Source of the DNA: an uncultured Erysipelotrichaceae bacterium
GTDB lineage: Bacteria > Bacillota_I > Bacilli_A > RF39 > UBA660
Assembly: GCA_902795215.1 (NCBI GenBank)
Contig: CADBKG010000011.1
Coordinates: 1 to 45,154, forward strand
Direction: 5' to 3'
DNA length: 45,154 bases
The notes under the pieces are model-generated. The model did not search any database. It saw only the letters and a list, made by a program, of their open reading frames with translations, and was not told where the DNA came from. The position numbers and the translations under genes are program-made. Shown here one piece after another: positions 18,333 to 25,687 of the stretch (the stretch's first letter is position 1; each line of letters begins with the position of its first letter).

Positions 18333-18395
18333 ATGAAGTATTTACAAATTATAAATAATGCAGAATTAATCATGCCTCCTACATTTAATTTTTAG
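18333..18395 (+). CDS. 20-residue leader peptide
   Basis: An AAAGGAGTG site about 8 nt upstream of ATG supports translation of a 20-residue peptide that begins MKYLQIINNAEL and ends IMPPTFNF, stop TAG. Met-Pro-Pro is a typical slow or stall-prone sequence for ribosomes. Codons 8-13 contain the antiterminator strand of the attenuator described next. I read it as a regulatory leader, because its coding sequence is used for base pairing with the downstream terminator. It could in principle also be a peptide product. Confidence 0.7.
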   Translation: MKYLQIINNAELIMPPTFNF

Positions 18396-18443
18396 GAAGT
18401 TTCTTTATAACATATTTAATTCTGCATTATGCAGAATTTTTTT
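18355..18443 (+). promoter_or_regulatory. Ribosome-sensing transcription attenuator
   Basis: Strand A (18355-18369, inside the leader ORF) is a perfect 15-nt complement of strand B (18416-18430). Strand B can instead pair in its 3' part with strand C (18430-18438): AATTCTGCA, loop TTA, TGCAGAATT, then T7, a standard terminator. A ribosome sitting on A would force the terminator. A free A, as when a ribosome is held before codon 8 or at the stop, gives the stronger A:B pairing and read-through. The pairing is seen directly; the inducer is unknown. Confidence 0.75.
18418..18443 (+). terminator. Intrinsic terminator of the attenuator
   Basis: 9-bp perfect stem AATTCTGCA/TGCAGAATT with a 3-nt loop and a T7 run, 20 nt upstream of the deaminase start. 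Confidence 0.85.
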
Positions 18444-18463
18444 GTTAAGAAAGGAAGATAAAA

Positions 18464-19219
18464 ATGATAATGAAATTAAACATTAATGATAGGGCAGCCC
18501 TAGCTATTAAGAATAAAGAAAAAAGAGTTGAAATAAGGGCTAATAAAGAAAATGGTAAACATGATTATAGCAAATTAAAAGAAAAAGATATTATAGAATT
18601 TAATAGTAAGACATATGGAATATTATACGCAAAAGTAAAGGAAGTTAATTATTATAAATCACTAGATGAATTATTTACTTTAGAAGGAACAAGATATACA
18701 ACATCTAGTACTAATGATAAAAATGAAGCTATTAAAAACGTTAATAAAATAGATGGCTATAAAGAAGCAATAGAAAAACACGGAGTATACGCTATTCACA
18801 TTGAATACTTATATAGCAAAAATACCGTTTGGGAAGAATTATATGAAAAAGCTAAAAATGTAAGAAATCCTAGGGATATATCTGGCTTGATTACTGCAGG
18901 AAGTGTCGGTGCAGCAATATTAACAAGTAATCATAATATTTATATAGGGGTATGTATTGACACAGCATCAACCCTTGGTATGTGTGGTGAAAGAAATGCA
19001 ATTGCAAATATGATTACAAATGGTGAACATGAAATTGTAAAACTAGTTTGTGTAGATGGCAAAGGCAATGTTGGTTCTCCATGTGGCGCGTGTAGAGAAT
19101 ACTTAATGCAGCTGTCAAAAACGAGTAAAAACATAGAAATACTAAGTAATCTAGAAAATAAAGAAATTGTAAGATTAGAAGAATTGATACCTAATTGGTG
19201 GGGATATGATAGAGTATAA
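18464..19219 (+). CDS. ASCH-like domain fused to a cytidine deaminase-family domain
   Basis: 251 residues. Residues 1-~115 resemble an ASCH RNA-binding-like domain (LAIKNKEKRVEIRANKEN, KDIIEFNSKTYGILYAKVKE). Residues ~120-251 are a cytidine deaminase fold: the zinc ligands and proton shuttle in MCGERNAI (Cys174, Glu176) and SPCGACREYL (Cys207, Cys210), and the ending LIPNWWG. The domain belongs to the CDA superfamily that also contains blasticidin-S deaminase; the typical Ala of CAE is Gly here. Substrate is unknown: cytidine, a modified base, or a nucleoside antibiotic are all possible. It starts at ATG 18464 after AAGGAAG. Control by a translated leader attenuator fits a ribosome-related stress or drug signal, which is inference. 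Confidence 0.85.
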   Translation: MIMKLNINDRAALAIKNKEKRVEIRANKENGKHDYSKLKEKDIIEFNSKTYGILYAKVKEVNYYKSLDELFTLEGTRYTTSSTNDKNEAIKNVNKIDGYKEAIEKHGVYAIHIEYLYSKNTVWEELYEKAKNVRNPRDISGLITAGSVGAAILTSNHNIYIGVCIDTASTLGMCGERNAIANMITNGEHEIVKLVCVDGKGNVGSPCGACREYLMQLSKTSKNIEILSNLENKEIVRLEELIPNWWGYDRV

Positions 19220-19238
19220 AAAACAATAGGAGACTAAT

Positions 19239-19655
19239 ATGGAGTTTAAAAAGTTTTACATTGAAGATTCAAATGGAAAAAGCAACTGTGTAATAAGAAG
19301 TTTATGCAAAATATTAAACAAAGAATATAATGAAGTATTAAATGGTTTAATTGATGTTCAAAATAAAATAAATGCTGAGAACTTTAACGATATACTAGTA
19401 TTTGAAAAGTATATGGAAGAGTGTAGCGTTCATAAAATAGATTGCTTAGGAGAACCATTGATTAAAGAATTAAAATTAGATAAGGGCTCTTATACTGTTT
19501 TTTGCTATGATAAAAAGGAAAGATATCATATGATTGCTATAATTGATAATGTTATTTATGACAAAAATGATGATTGCTTAGATCTATATGTTATATCAAT
19601 TTATAAAAAAATTGAAAAATGTGAAAAAACAGTTGATTTTTATTTAAAAAAGTAG
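19239..19655 (+). CDS. Small papain-like cysteine peptidase-fold protein
   Basis: 138 residues without signal peptide. The N-terminal NCVIRSLCKILNKEYNEVL resembles the DC(V/T)IRAL start of small C39-like proteins known from phages and firmicutes, with Cys17 as candidate nucleophile. GSYTVFCYDKKERYHMIAI (His97) and NVIYDKNDD (Asp108) fit the rest of a Cys-His-Asp arrangement. AGGAG precedes the ATG, 20 nt after the deaminase gene, so it is likely co-transcribed. Activity is unproven, and an inactive relative is possible. The link to the deaminase or to the following cluster is unknown. Confidence 0.65.
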   Translation: MEFKKFYIEDSNGKSNCVIRSLCKILNKEYNEVLNGLIDVQNKINAENFNDILVFEKYMEECSVHKIDCLGEPLIKELKLDKGSYTVFCYDKKERYHMIAIIDNVIYDKNDDCLDLYVISIYKKIEKCEKTVDFYLKK

Positions 19656-19661
19656 TATTTT
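19633..19661 (+). promoter_or_regulatory. Possible promoter of the second leader unit
   Basis: TTGATT, 17-nt spacer, TATTTT at the end of the preceding gene, about 30 nt before the second leader ORF. It is a moderate match only. Confidence 0.35.
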
Positions 19662-19691
19662 AGTAAAAAGTTATTTTGAGAGGGGAAAAAT

Positions 19692-19814
19692 ATGGGTACT
19701 ATTATATTTATAAAAACTTTTTATAAAATACTCAATAGACTTAAATCATGCTGCAAAGATATGATTAACTTTTATGACCTTTCAATTAACATTTTAGGAA
19801 ATAATGCGCGTTAA
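19692..19814 (+). CDS. 40-residue leader peptide upstream of the cluster
   Basis: A GAGAGGGG ribosome binding site sits upstream of ATG 19692. The ORF begins MGTIIFIKTFYKIL, contains RLKSCCKDM in the middle, and ends INILGNNAR with stop TAA. The last two sense codons and the stop lie in the 5' arm of the terminator at 19806, so a ribosome held at the stop would block the hairpin. I see no RiPP-like double-glycine or repeated core motif. I read it as a regulatory leader for the biosynthetic cluster; a precursor peptide role is the main alternative. Confidence 0.6.
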   Translation: MGTIIFIKTFYKILNRLKSCCKDMINFYDLSINILGNNAR

Positions 19815-19844
19815 ATTCTGTAATAGAGTTTTGCGCGCTTTTTT
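19806..19844 (+). terminator. Intrinsic terminator overlapping the leader stop codon
   Basis: GCGCGTTAAATTCT pairs with AGAGTTTTGCGCGC (14 positions: five G/C pairs at the base, two wobbles, one mismatch), loop GTAAT, then T6. It is the most GC-rich hairpin in its region, directly before the cluster. Confidence 0.8.
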
Positions 19845-19866
19845 ATAAATAGGAGGATATTACTTA

Positions 19867-19917
19867 TTGAAAAAAGTTGATTATTGTTTAAGGGCTTTTG
19901 ATACTAGTACTTTTTAG
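19867..19917 (+). CDS. Possible 16-residue peptide ORF (TTG start) before the radical SAM gene
   Basis: A perfect AGGAGG (19851-19856) stands 10 nt before TTG 19867. The frame reads MKKVDYCLRAFDTSTF and stops at TAG. This could be a third leader peptide, a very short precursor for the radical SAM enzyme, or a decayed gene start. Codon content gives no help at this length. Confidence 0.4.
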   Translation: MKKVDYCLRAFDTSTF

Positions 19918-20052
19918 ATATTAATTAAGAAAAGAATAATCAAACATAATAATTATTATTCTATTAATTATAAAAAATAATTTGTAACATTAACTTACAA
20001 TAAATTTTTATTAATGATTAATATGAATTTTACTTACTGGAAGGAGATAAAA
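19918..20052 (+). promoter_or_regulatory. AT-only leader region of the radical SAM operon
   Basis: Contains an A/T hairpin (AGAATAAT with ATTATTCT, about 19933-19970). A weak promoter, TTACAA-18-TAATAT (19995-20024), follows. The 14-mer TTACAATAAATTTT (19995-20008) recurs upstream of the UDP-glucose dehydrogenase gene at 31286. Confidence 0.4.
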
Positions 20053-20982
20053 ATGTATAATAAAATAGTAAATGCAGGAATTAGAATAACAAGGCGTTGT
20101 AATATGAAATGTATGTATTGTAATATTCAAAATACGGTGCGTAATGATTTATCATTAGATGATTGGAAAAAAGCAATAGATATTATAAAAGATTTAGGTG
20201 CCAGAGAAATAGTTATATTAGGTGGAGAACCGACATTATATGATAACATATTAGAGTTGGTAAGTTATATTACACAACATGCAAATCTCACATGTAATTT
20301 AACTACTAATGCTTTTGATAATTTTGATTTAGTAAAACAATTATTGAATAATGGATTAAATTCAATTGGCGTAAGTATAGATAATTTGGATATTAAGAAT
20401 TCCATAAGTCCATTGAAGGCAAAAAACGGTTTGAAATTGATTGATTATTTGCTTTCTAACGAAATTAACCCAAATATAACTAATTATACTGTGTTAAATA
20501 AGAAGAATGTAAAATCAATTATAGATTTAATAACTTTTATGAACAAAAAAGGTGTATCAACATATATACTTCCATTCCATTGGGGAAATGAAGGCACATT
20601 TGATCATAGAAAGAATAATGAACAATTCGCATTTGTAACCGAAGAAGATATAAAAAATTATATTACAACAATAGATAAAATAATTGATATGAAGAAAAAA
20701 GGATTTAAGATTAAAAATTCTATAGAATTCTTAGAAAATTCAAAAAAACATATCAAAAATTTGGATTGGAAATGTGATGGATTGTCTGAATTAAGAATTG
20801 ATTCTGATGGAAGTCTTGTATGCTGTTGTGATATGCTTGGAAAAGTTAATAAAAGATTTAATATATTTGATTTGCCTAAAGAATTAGATGAATTCTATTT
20901 AATGAGAGAACAAGATGCCAAAAACTGTAAGGGTTGTTTATGGCCTAGTTCTTTTGAAGCAGAGTTAAAAAAAAGGAGATAG
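20053..20982 (+). CDS. Radical SAM enzyme with SPASM-like C-terminus
   Basis: 309 residues. The [4Fe-4S]-SAM motif is RRCNMKCMYC (Cys16, Cys20, Cys23), followed by the GGEPT SAM-binding segment (57-61) and an SIDN strand in a partial TIM barrel. The C-terminal ~65 residues carry SDGSLVCCCDMLGK and NCKGCLWP, a Cys-rich arrangement like SPASM or twitch domains that bind extra Fe-S clusters. Such enzymes modify peptides, sugars or nucleosides; the substrate is not evident. I start at ATG 20053, 8 nt after AAGGAG; the longer frame from 20014 lacks a site. First gene of a tightly packed ten-gene run. Confidence 0.85.
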   Translation: MYNKIVNAGIRITRRCNMKCMYCNIQNTVRNDLSLDDWKKAIDIIKDLGAREIVILGGEPTLYDNILELVSYITQHANLTCNLTTNAFDNFDLVKQLLNNGLNSIGVSIDNLDIKNSISPLKAKNGLKLIDYLLSNEINPNITNYTVLNKKNVKSIIDLITFMNKKGVSTYILPFHWGNEGTFDHRKNNEQFAFVTEEDIKNYITTIDKIIDMKKKGFKIKNSIEFLENSKKHIKNLDWKCDGLSELRIDSDGSLVCCCDMLGKVNKRFNIFDLPKELDEFYLMREQDAKNCKGCLWPSSFEAELKKRR

Positions 20983-20986
20983 TTAT

Positions 20987-21670
20987 ATGGAAGATATGCA
21001 CATACATTTAAAAGATGCAATATATGATCAATCTAAATTTGATATGTATGTTAAAAAATGTATAGATGTTGGCATAAAAAAAGCTGTATTTTTGGATCAT
21101 GGAAACAGAATTTCAACAAAACATATACCTGTACTTTCCTCCAAAGAAGCTATTGATCAGTTTAATAAAAAAATTATTAGATTTAGAGAAAGTAAAATGT
21201 CTAAAGAAATAGAAATATTAAAAGGAATTGAAATTGATTATTCAAATGATTTAGATTTTAGGAGCAAAACTTTTAAAATTCTAAAATATGGACAATTTGA
21301 ATGGATTGTTGGAGCAATTCATAGCATAAAATTTGATAATTATAGTCAGTATTTGGAAGCGATACTTGATATGTTAAATAATTACGAAATAAATGTAATT
21401 GCCCACATAAAAAAAACTGATGAATATGAGAAATATAAAGATTTATTTACAAAAATATTGAAGTTGTGTTCCAAAAAAAATATTGCAATTGAAATTAATA
21501 CGAGTGATAGATCTCGATGGAGCGATAAACAACTTTATTATATGTTAGAGTTAATGGAGAATAATAATGTTAATTTTGTATATTCTTCCGATGCACATAG
21601 ATATGAGGATATCGGATACATGATTAGAGAGACAAAAGGAAAAGTTGAAAAATGGAAAAAAAACAAATAA
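20987..21670 (+). CDS. PHP-domain metal-dependent phosphoesterase
   Basis: 227 residues with the metal-binding motifs of the PHP superfamily: DMHIHL (HxH, residues 5 and 7), DHGN, GIEIDY, GAIHS, IAHIKK and SSDAHR at the C-terminus. Histidinol-phosphatase-like and capsule-associated tyrosine phosphatases (CpsB type) share this fold. It probably removes phosphate from a pathway intermediate or from a protein. AAAGGAG lies in the end of the radical SAM gene, 4 nt separating them. The 3' end overlaps the next gene by 19 nt. Confidence 0.85.
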   Translation: MEDMHIHLKDAIYDQSKFDMYVKKCIDVGIKKAVFLDHGNRISTKHIPVLSSKEAIDQFNKKIIRFRESKMSKEIEILKGIEIDYSNDLDFRSKTFKILKYGQFEWIVGAIHSIKFDNYSQYLEAILDMLNNYEINVIAHIKKTDEYEKYKDLFTKILKLCSKKNIAIEINTSDRSRWSDKQLYYMLELMENNNVNFVYSSDAHRYEDIGYMIRETKGKVEKWKKNK

Positions 21671-22674
21671 CAATTTGGATACTACATGCAGGTATAGAAC
21701 ATCCCAGTCCTTACTTTTATAATTTTTGCAGGGAATTATCGGCTTATAATAATTTTGAATTCATTATTAATCCAGATTTGCCATCAAACAAAAAAGTTAA
21801 CAATGGAATTATTTATTTTAATCGTTTAAAAAGATTTTATAATAGTAATGATATTAATACTGCTAATAAATTTTTAGATAAAATTGATCATTTAAAACAG
21901 ATAGGATGGAAAATAGTTTGGACTATTCATAATTTTTTTCCAATTGATAGAAACCTGAGTGATGTTGATGAATTTATAACAAAGGAATTTATAAACAAAT
22001 GTGACTTGGTTTTTACATTATCTGAGTATATGGCAAAAAGTATAAATAAGCATTATAATGTCGTGGCAATAAATCATGGCGTTGGAGTTAACATGGTGAA
22101 TAGTGATGATATTAATCCAAGCATAAAAAAATTAAAAAAAAGTAAAAGATTCACCTTTACTTTTATTGGAAATATTTACAAATATAAAATGCTTGATTAT
22201 GTAATAGCATCTTTTAATAGGACAAAAGATAGTCGCTTGATAATTGCTGGCAAAGAGGCAAAAAACGCAAATGTAAATATTGATAAATTAATAAAAAATA
22301 ATAAAAATATAATATTTATCAATAGTTTTATTACAAAAAAGGATTGGGATAAATTGTCCAAACTAACAGATGTTTTTATAAGTGTTTATAATCTTGATTT
22401 ACCAGCATTTAAATACGGATTTTTTCCTTCAAATTTTATAAATATATCAAAAACAGGAATTAAATGTATTTCACCAAAAAGTAAAATATTTGAAGAATTA
22501 ATTAGTAGGGAACAGATAATAACGTATGATTTTGAAGATAAAAATGGATTATATAATGCTATGATAGAAGCAAAAACATTAAATTGCAATAGAGTAAACA
22601 TCAATCAAGAATACGATTACACATGGGACAAGGTAGTTAAGATATTTGTTGATAATTGTAATAAATTGTTTTAA
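21652..22674 (+). CDS. Glycosyltransferase, GT-B fold (GT4-like)
   Basis: 340 residues. The N-terminal half has ITIWILHAGIEHPSPYFYNF, IVWTIHNFFP and CDLVFTLSEYMAKSI, typical of the acceptor domain of GT-B enzymes. The C-terminal half has FTFTFIGNIYKYKMLDYVIASF, RLIIAGKEA, and a late SPKSKIFEEL segment at the donor site. No membrane segment is present, so it acts in the cytoplasm or at the inner membrane face. Donor and acceptor are unknown. It overlaps the PHP gene by 19 nt, indicating coupled translation. Confidence 0.8.
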   Translation: MEKKQITIWILHAGIEHPSPYFYNFCRELSAYNNFEFIINPDLPSNKKVNNGIIYFNRLKRFYNSNDINTANKFLDKIDHLKQIGWKIVWTIHNFFPIDRNLSDVDEFITKEFINKCDLVFTLSEYMAKSINKHYNVVAINHGVGVNMVNSDDINPSIKKLKKSKRFTFTFIGNIYKYKMLDYVIASFNRTKDSRLIIAGKEAKNANVNIDKLIKNNKNIIFINSFITKKDWDKLSKLTDVFISVYNLDLPAFKYGFFPSNFINISKTGIKCISPKSKIFEELISREQIITYDFEDKNGLYNAMIEAKTLNCNRVNINQEYDYTWDKVVKIFVDNCNKLF

Positions 22675-22690
22675 ATATGAGGATATAAAA

Positions 22691-23707
22691 ATGAAAAAGA
22701 TAGTTTTAAGTATAATTGTTAATTCATTTAATTGTGAAAAATATATAACGCAATGTCTAAAAAGTATAATAAACCAACTGTCTTCAAAAACGGAATTAAT
22801 TGTCATCGATGATGATTCTAGTGATATTACAAAAGAATTAATTGAGAAAGAACTTAATGGCCTAACAAACTGTTCATTTTATTCGATTAATCATTCAGGA
22901 ATATCAGAAGCTAGGAATATAGGTCTAAAAAAAGCAAAAGGTGATTTCATTATGTTTGTGGATGGAGATGATTATATACTCAATAATTCTATCAATAGAA
23001 TTATTGAATACTTAAAATTTAACAATTATGATTTAACTTTTTTTGATGTAATTAAATATTTTGAAGAAAAAAAATATTATGAAATAGAAGAATTATCTTT
23101 GCATAATAATCAGCGAATATTAGAAAAAGATTTAATTAAGAACAAAATATTTGCTAGACCATGGAGATTTATTTATAAAAAAGATATGATTGAAAAAAAT
23201 AAACTTTCTTTTGCTAAAAACTTAGTATATGAAGATGAAGAATGGATACCAAAAGTGTTTTATTATTCTAAAGATATTAATTATTTAAATGAATATATAT
23301 ATGTTTACAGAAAGAGAAAAGGTTCAATTACAGAAAGCAAAAACATTAATCATATAATGGATTTAACTTCTATAGTCAAGAGAACGTATGACTGGAGTTT
23401 AAATTGTACTAACAAAAAAAAATATATATTTTTTTCATTATCAAGGTGTATAAGAAATATATTTGGATCACTCGAACTTTTTAACGCTAAAGAAAAAACA
23501 ATAATATTTGATTGGTATAAGAATAATTATAAAATGATAATGGATATTCTGAGTTATAATAAAAAATTAAAGTATTCCATTTATATATTTGGACCTGTGA
23601 ATGGTGTAAGATTATATAAAAAGGTATTTAGAGAAAAGTACCATATTACTAAGAAAAAGTTTTTAAAAAATAATGACATAACAATAAAGAAAGGGGGGGA
23701 AAAATGA
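22691..23707 (+). CDS. Family 2 glycosyltransferase
   Basis: 338 residues with a GT-A domain: LSIIVNSFNCEKYITQCLKSI, ELIVIDDDSSD, SEARNIGLKKAKGDFIMFVDGDDYI (the DxD-type metal and nucleotide-sugar site) and VYEDEEWIPK as candidate catalytic-base region. It lacks C-terminal transmembrane helices. I start at ATG 22691, preceded by GAGGATAT; the frame is open to 22646 without a site. It ends in an ATGA overlap with the next gene. Likely adds a sugar to the cluster product. Confidence 0.88.
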   Translation: MKKIVLSIIVNSFNCEKYITQCLKSIINQLSSKTELIVIDDDSSDITKELIEKELNGLTNCSFYSINHSGISEARNIGLKKAKGDFIMFVDGDDYILNNSINRIIEYLKFNNYDLTFFDVIKYFEEKKYYEIEELSLHNNQRILEKDLIKNKIFARPWRFIYKKDMIEKNKLSFAKNLVYEDEEWIPKVFYYSKDINYLNEYIYVYRKRKGSITESKNINHIMDLTSIVKRTYDWSLNCTNKKKYIFFSLSRCIRNIFGSLELFNAKEKTIIFDWYKNNYKMIMDILSYNKKLKYSIYIFGPVNGVRLYKKVFREKYHITKKKFLKNNDITIKKGGEK

Positions 23708-24714
23708 AAGATATTATAATAATTGGTACTGGAAAGGCAGCAATGTTACACTTTAATTCATACAAAAAGATTAAAAACATTGGTAATATTTATTTTTCAG
23801 ATATAAGGAATTTTAGTGAATATATTTTAAATAAAAAGATTTATTTATCAATAAAAGAATGTATTGAAGATAACAACCTAAATATAAATGAATTAATAAT
23901 AGATATATGTACACCAAAAAGTGAATTTTTATCAATTATATATGAATGCAAAAAATTGGGAATAAAAGACATACTAGTTGAAAAGCCTTTCGTGATTACT
24001 AATAAAGAATTATTAAAACTTAAGAATATGAATATTGTAATGGTAGAAAACTATTTGTTTTCTAATCTAACTAGATTTATAAAAGAATACTTGGATAAAA
24101 ACAACAAAAAAATTGATTTAATTTATACAAATTTTTCAAAAAATCGAATTGCAGAAAGTTTGAAAGGACGAGGCTACAGTAAGGAAGTTACAAATAATTA
24201 TGAAATTGAAATTCCTCATCAAATATATTTGACACAGTATTTTTTAAACAATCCAAAAGAAATTCAAAATAGCGTTACATGTTCGAGAGATTTAAAAATT
24301 GGCGATATTTCTTTAGAAAATCATGGATATGGCCTAATAATATCAAAATATAAAGATGTAAATATAATATACGAAAGCAATTTAACATCAATTATTGTTC
24401 AAAAAAGGATTATTATTGTTACGGAAGATAATTATACAATTGAGGGAAATTATGCTATATATTCAAAAAAAATGGAATTAATAAAACCAGCGAATATAAA
24501 TATTTACCATAACGGTGTATTGATAAATAGTAAAATCATAAAAGAAGATGATAACTTTACTTACTTTTTAGATGCTTCTTATCAATATTTTAACAACAAT
24601 TTAGAAAATCCAAACTTGGTTGATATTAAATCGTTTTCTAATATTATGAATCTATATTGTAATAATTTATTAAAGAGAAAAAAATATGAACAAAAGACTG
24701 GTGATAATAAATGA
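23704..24714 (+). CDS. Gfo/Idh/MocA-family oxidoreductase
   Basis: 336 residues. The nucleotide-binding fold opens with IIIIGTGKAAMLHF, a variant of the GxGxxA/G motif. The family hallmark VEKPF (EKP, about residue 96) is present, with DICTPKSEF before it and EIPHQ later as candidate catalytic region. Such enzymes oxidise or reduce a sugar or cyclitol hydroxyl with NAD(P). ATGA overlaps on both sides place it firmly inside the operon. It may work together with the short MDR-type protein at 25688, since MDR and Gfo/Idh domains occur as two-domain enzymes elsewhere. Confidence 0.8.
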   Translation: MKDIIIIGTGKAAMLHFNSYKKIKNIGNIYFSDIRNFSEYILNKKIYLSIKECIEDNNLNINELIIDICTPKSEFLSIIYECKKLGIKDILVEKPFVITNKELLKLKNMNIVMVENYLFSNLTRFIKEYLDKNNKKIDLIYTNFSKNRIAESLKGRGYSKEVTNNYEIEIPHQIYLTQYFLNNPKEIQNSVTCSRDLKIGDISLENHGYGLIISKYKDVNIIYESNLTSIIVQKRIIIVTEDNYTIEGNYAIYSKKMELIKPANINIYHNGVLINSKIIKEDDNFTYFLDASYQYFNNNLENPNLVDIKSFSNIMNLYCNNLLKRKKYEQKTGDNK

Positions 24715-25685
24715 TTGAAAAATGTATTAATATAGGAGACTTATTATGTGTAAAAATACATGCTACAACAAACAATTTTCATGATTTATCAAAAAGATTT
24801 TTAAATATTCAATTTACTGATTATTATGAATTTGATATTTATTATAATGAAGATACAAAATTTAGTATTCCCCCGAAAGGTATTTTAGCAAAGCCATTTC
24901 GTAACTCATCATATTATGTTAATGAAATAAACGGTGAAATTATTGCATATTCTCCGGCTCAAAATTATTCTTGCGAAAATCTAATAATACGAAATAAAAA
25001 CAAAATCAATATCTTATGTAAATCTGATTGTGATAGCAAAGTATTGATACGGCTTGTTACAGAATTAATAATTAGAAAATTACTTGAAAAAAAATATTTT
25101 CCTATTCATGCATCTTGTGTCGTGAAAAATAAAGAAGCTATGCTCTTTTTCGGTCCAAAAAATAGCGGTAAATCTATTGCTTTACTTAAACATGTTTTTT
25201 TAGATAAATCATATCTAATGTCAAATGATATAACATTTGTAGGAAAAGAAAAAGGTCAATGGTTTGCCTTTGGATTACCATATGACATCACAGTTGATAC
25301 TAGTTTCTTTTATCAATTAATTGGTAATAAAAAAAATTTAATTTATCAAAAAAATATCCTAAAATATGGAAGTAATAAAATAAGATTTAATGTTTCAGAC
25401 TTTGTTAACGATTTTAATACTATGATGATATGGCATGCTCCTATATCTATGGTTAATTATGTAAATTTAAGTACGGAAAAAGACTATTCAGAAAACTTAA
25501 ATATATCTTCTATGAATAGTATAGTTTATTTAAAAGAATATGGAAAAGATAATACATTTAGATTTGATGATTATTTAAAGCTTAATGACTTACATCCAGA
25601 ATTTGATTATGAAACTTTTGCAAAAGAAATTCAATTTAATAAAATGGAGGGAAATATTTTAAAAAAATATTTAAGGAGACAATGA
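24711..25685 (+). CDS. HPr-kinase-like P-loop protein 1
   Basis: 324 residues. After a ~130-residue N-terminal domain without clear relatives comes PIHASCVVKNKEAMLFFGPKN-SGKS, with the Walker A loop GPKNSGKS at 148-155 and SNDITFV (171-177) in the place of the HprK (S/D)D segment. This is the C-terminal kinase fold of HPr kinase/phosphorylase; related proteins phosphorylate small molecules or peptide residues in several clusters. The HPr-specific N-terminal domain is not evident, so HPr is an unlikely substrate. ATGA overlap with the previous gene. Confidence 0.7.
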   Translation: MIEKCINIGDLLCVKIHATTNNFHDLSKRFLNIQFTDYYEFDIYYNEDTKFSIPPKGILAKPFRNSSYYVNEINGEIIAYSPAQNYSCENLIIRNKNKINILCKSDCDSKVLIRLVTELIIRKLLEKKYFPIHASCVVKNKEAMLFFGPKNSGKSIALLKHVFLDKSYLMSNDITFVGKEKGQWFAFGLPYDITVDTSFFYQLIGNKKNLIYQKNILKYGSNKIRFNVSDFVNDFNTMMIWHAPISMVNYVNLSTEKDYSENLNISSMNSIVYLKEYGKDNTFRFDDYLKLNDLHPEFDYETFAKEIQFNKMEGNILKKYLRRQ

Positions 25686-25687
25686 TA

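Noticed and set aside
19692-19814. 40-codon ORF as a RiPP precursor
   Set aside because: Kept as a leader peptide instead: its end is the 5' arm of a terminator and it shows no typical cleavage or core motif. Not fully excluded.
20014-20052. Longer N-terminus for the radical SAM protein
   Set aside because: The extra stretch contains the AAGGAG site itself and shows no homology-like pattern.
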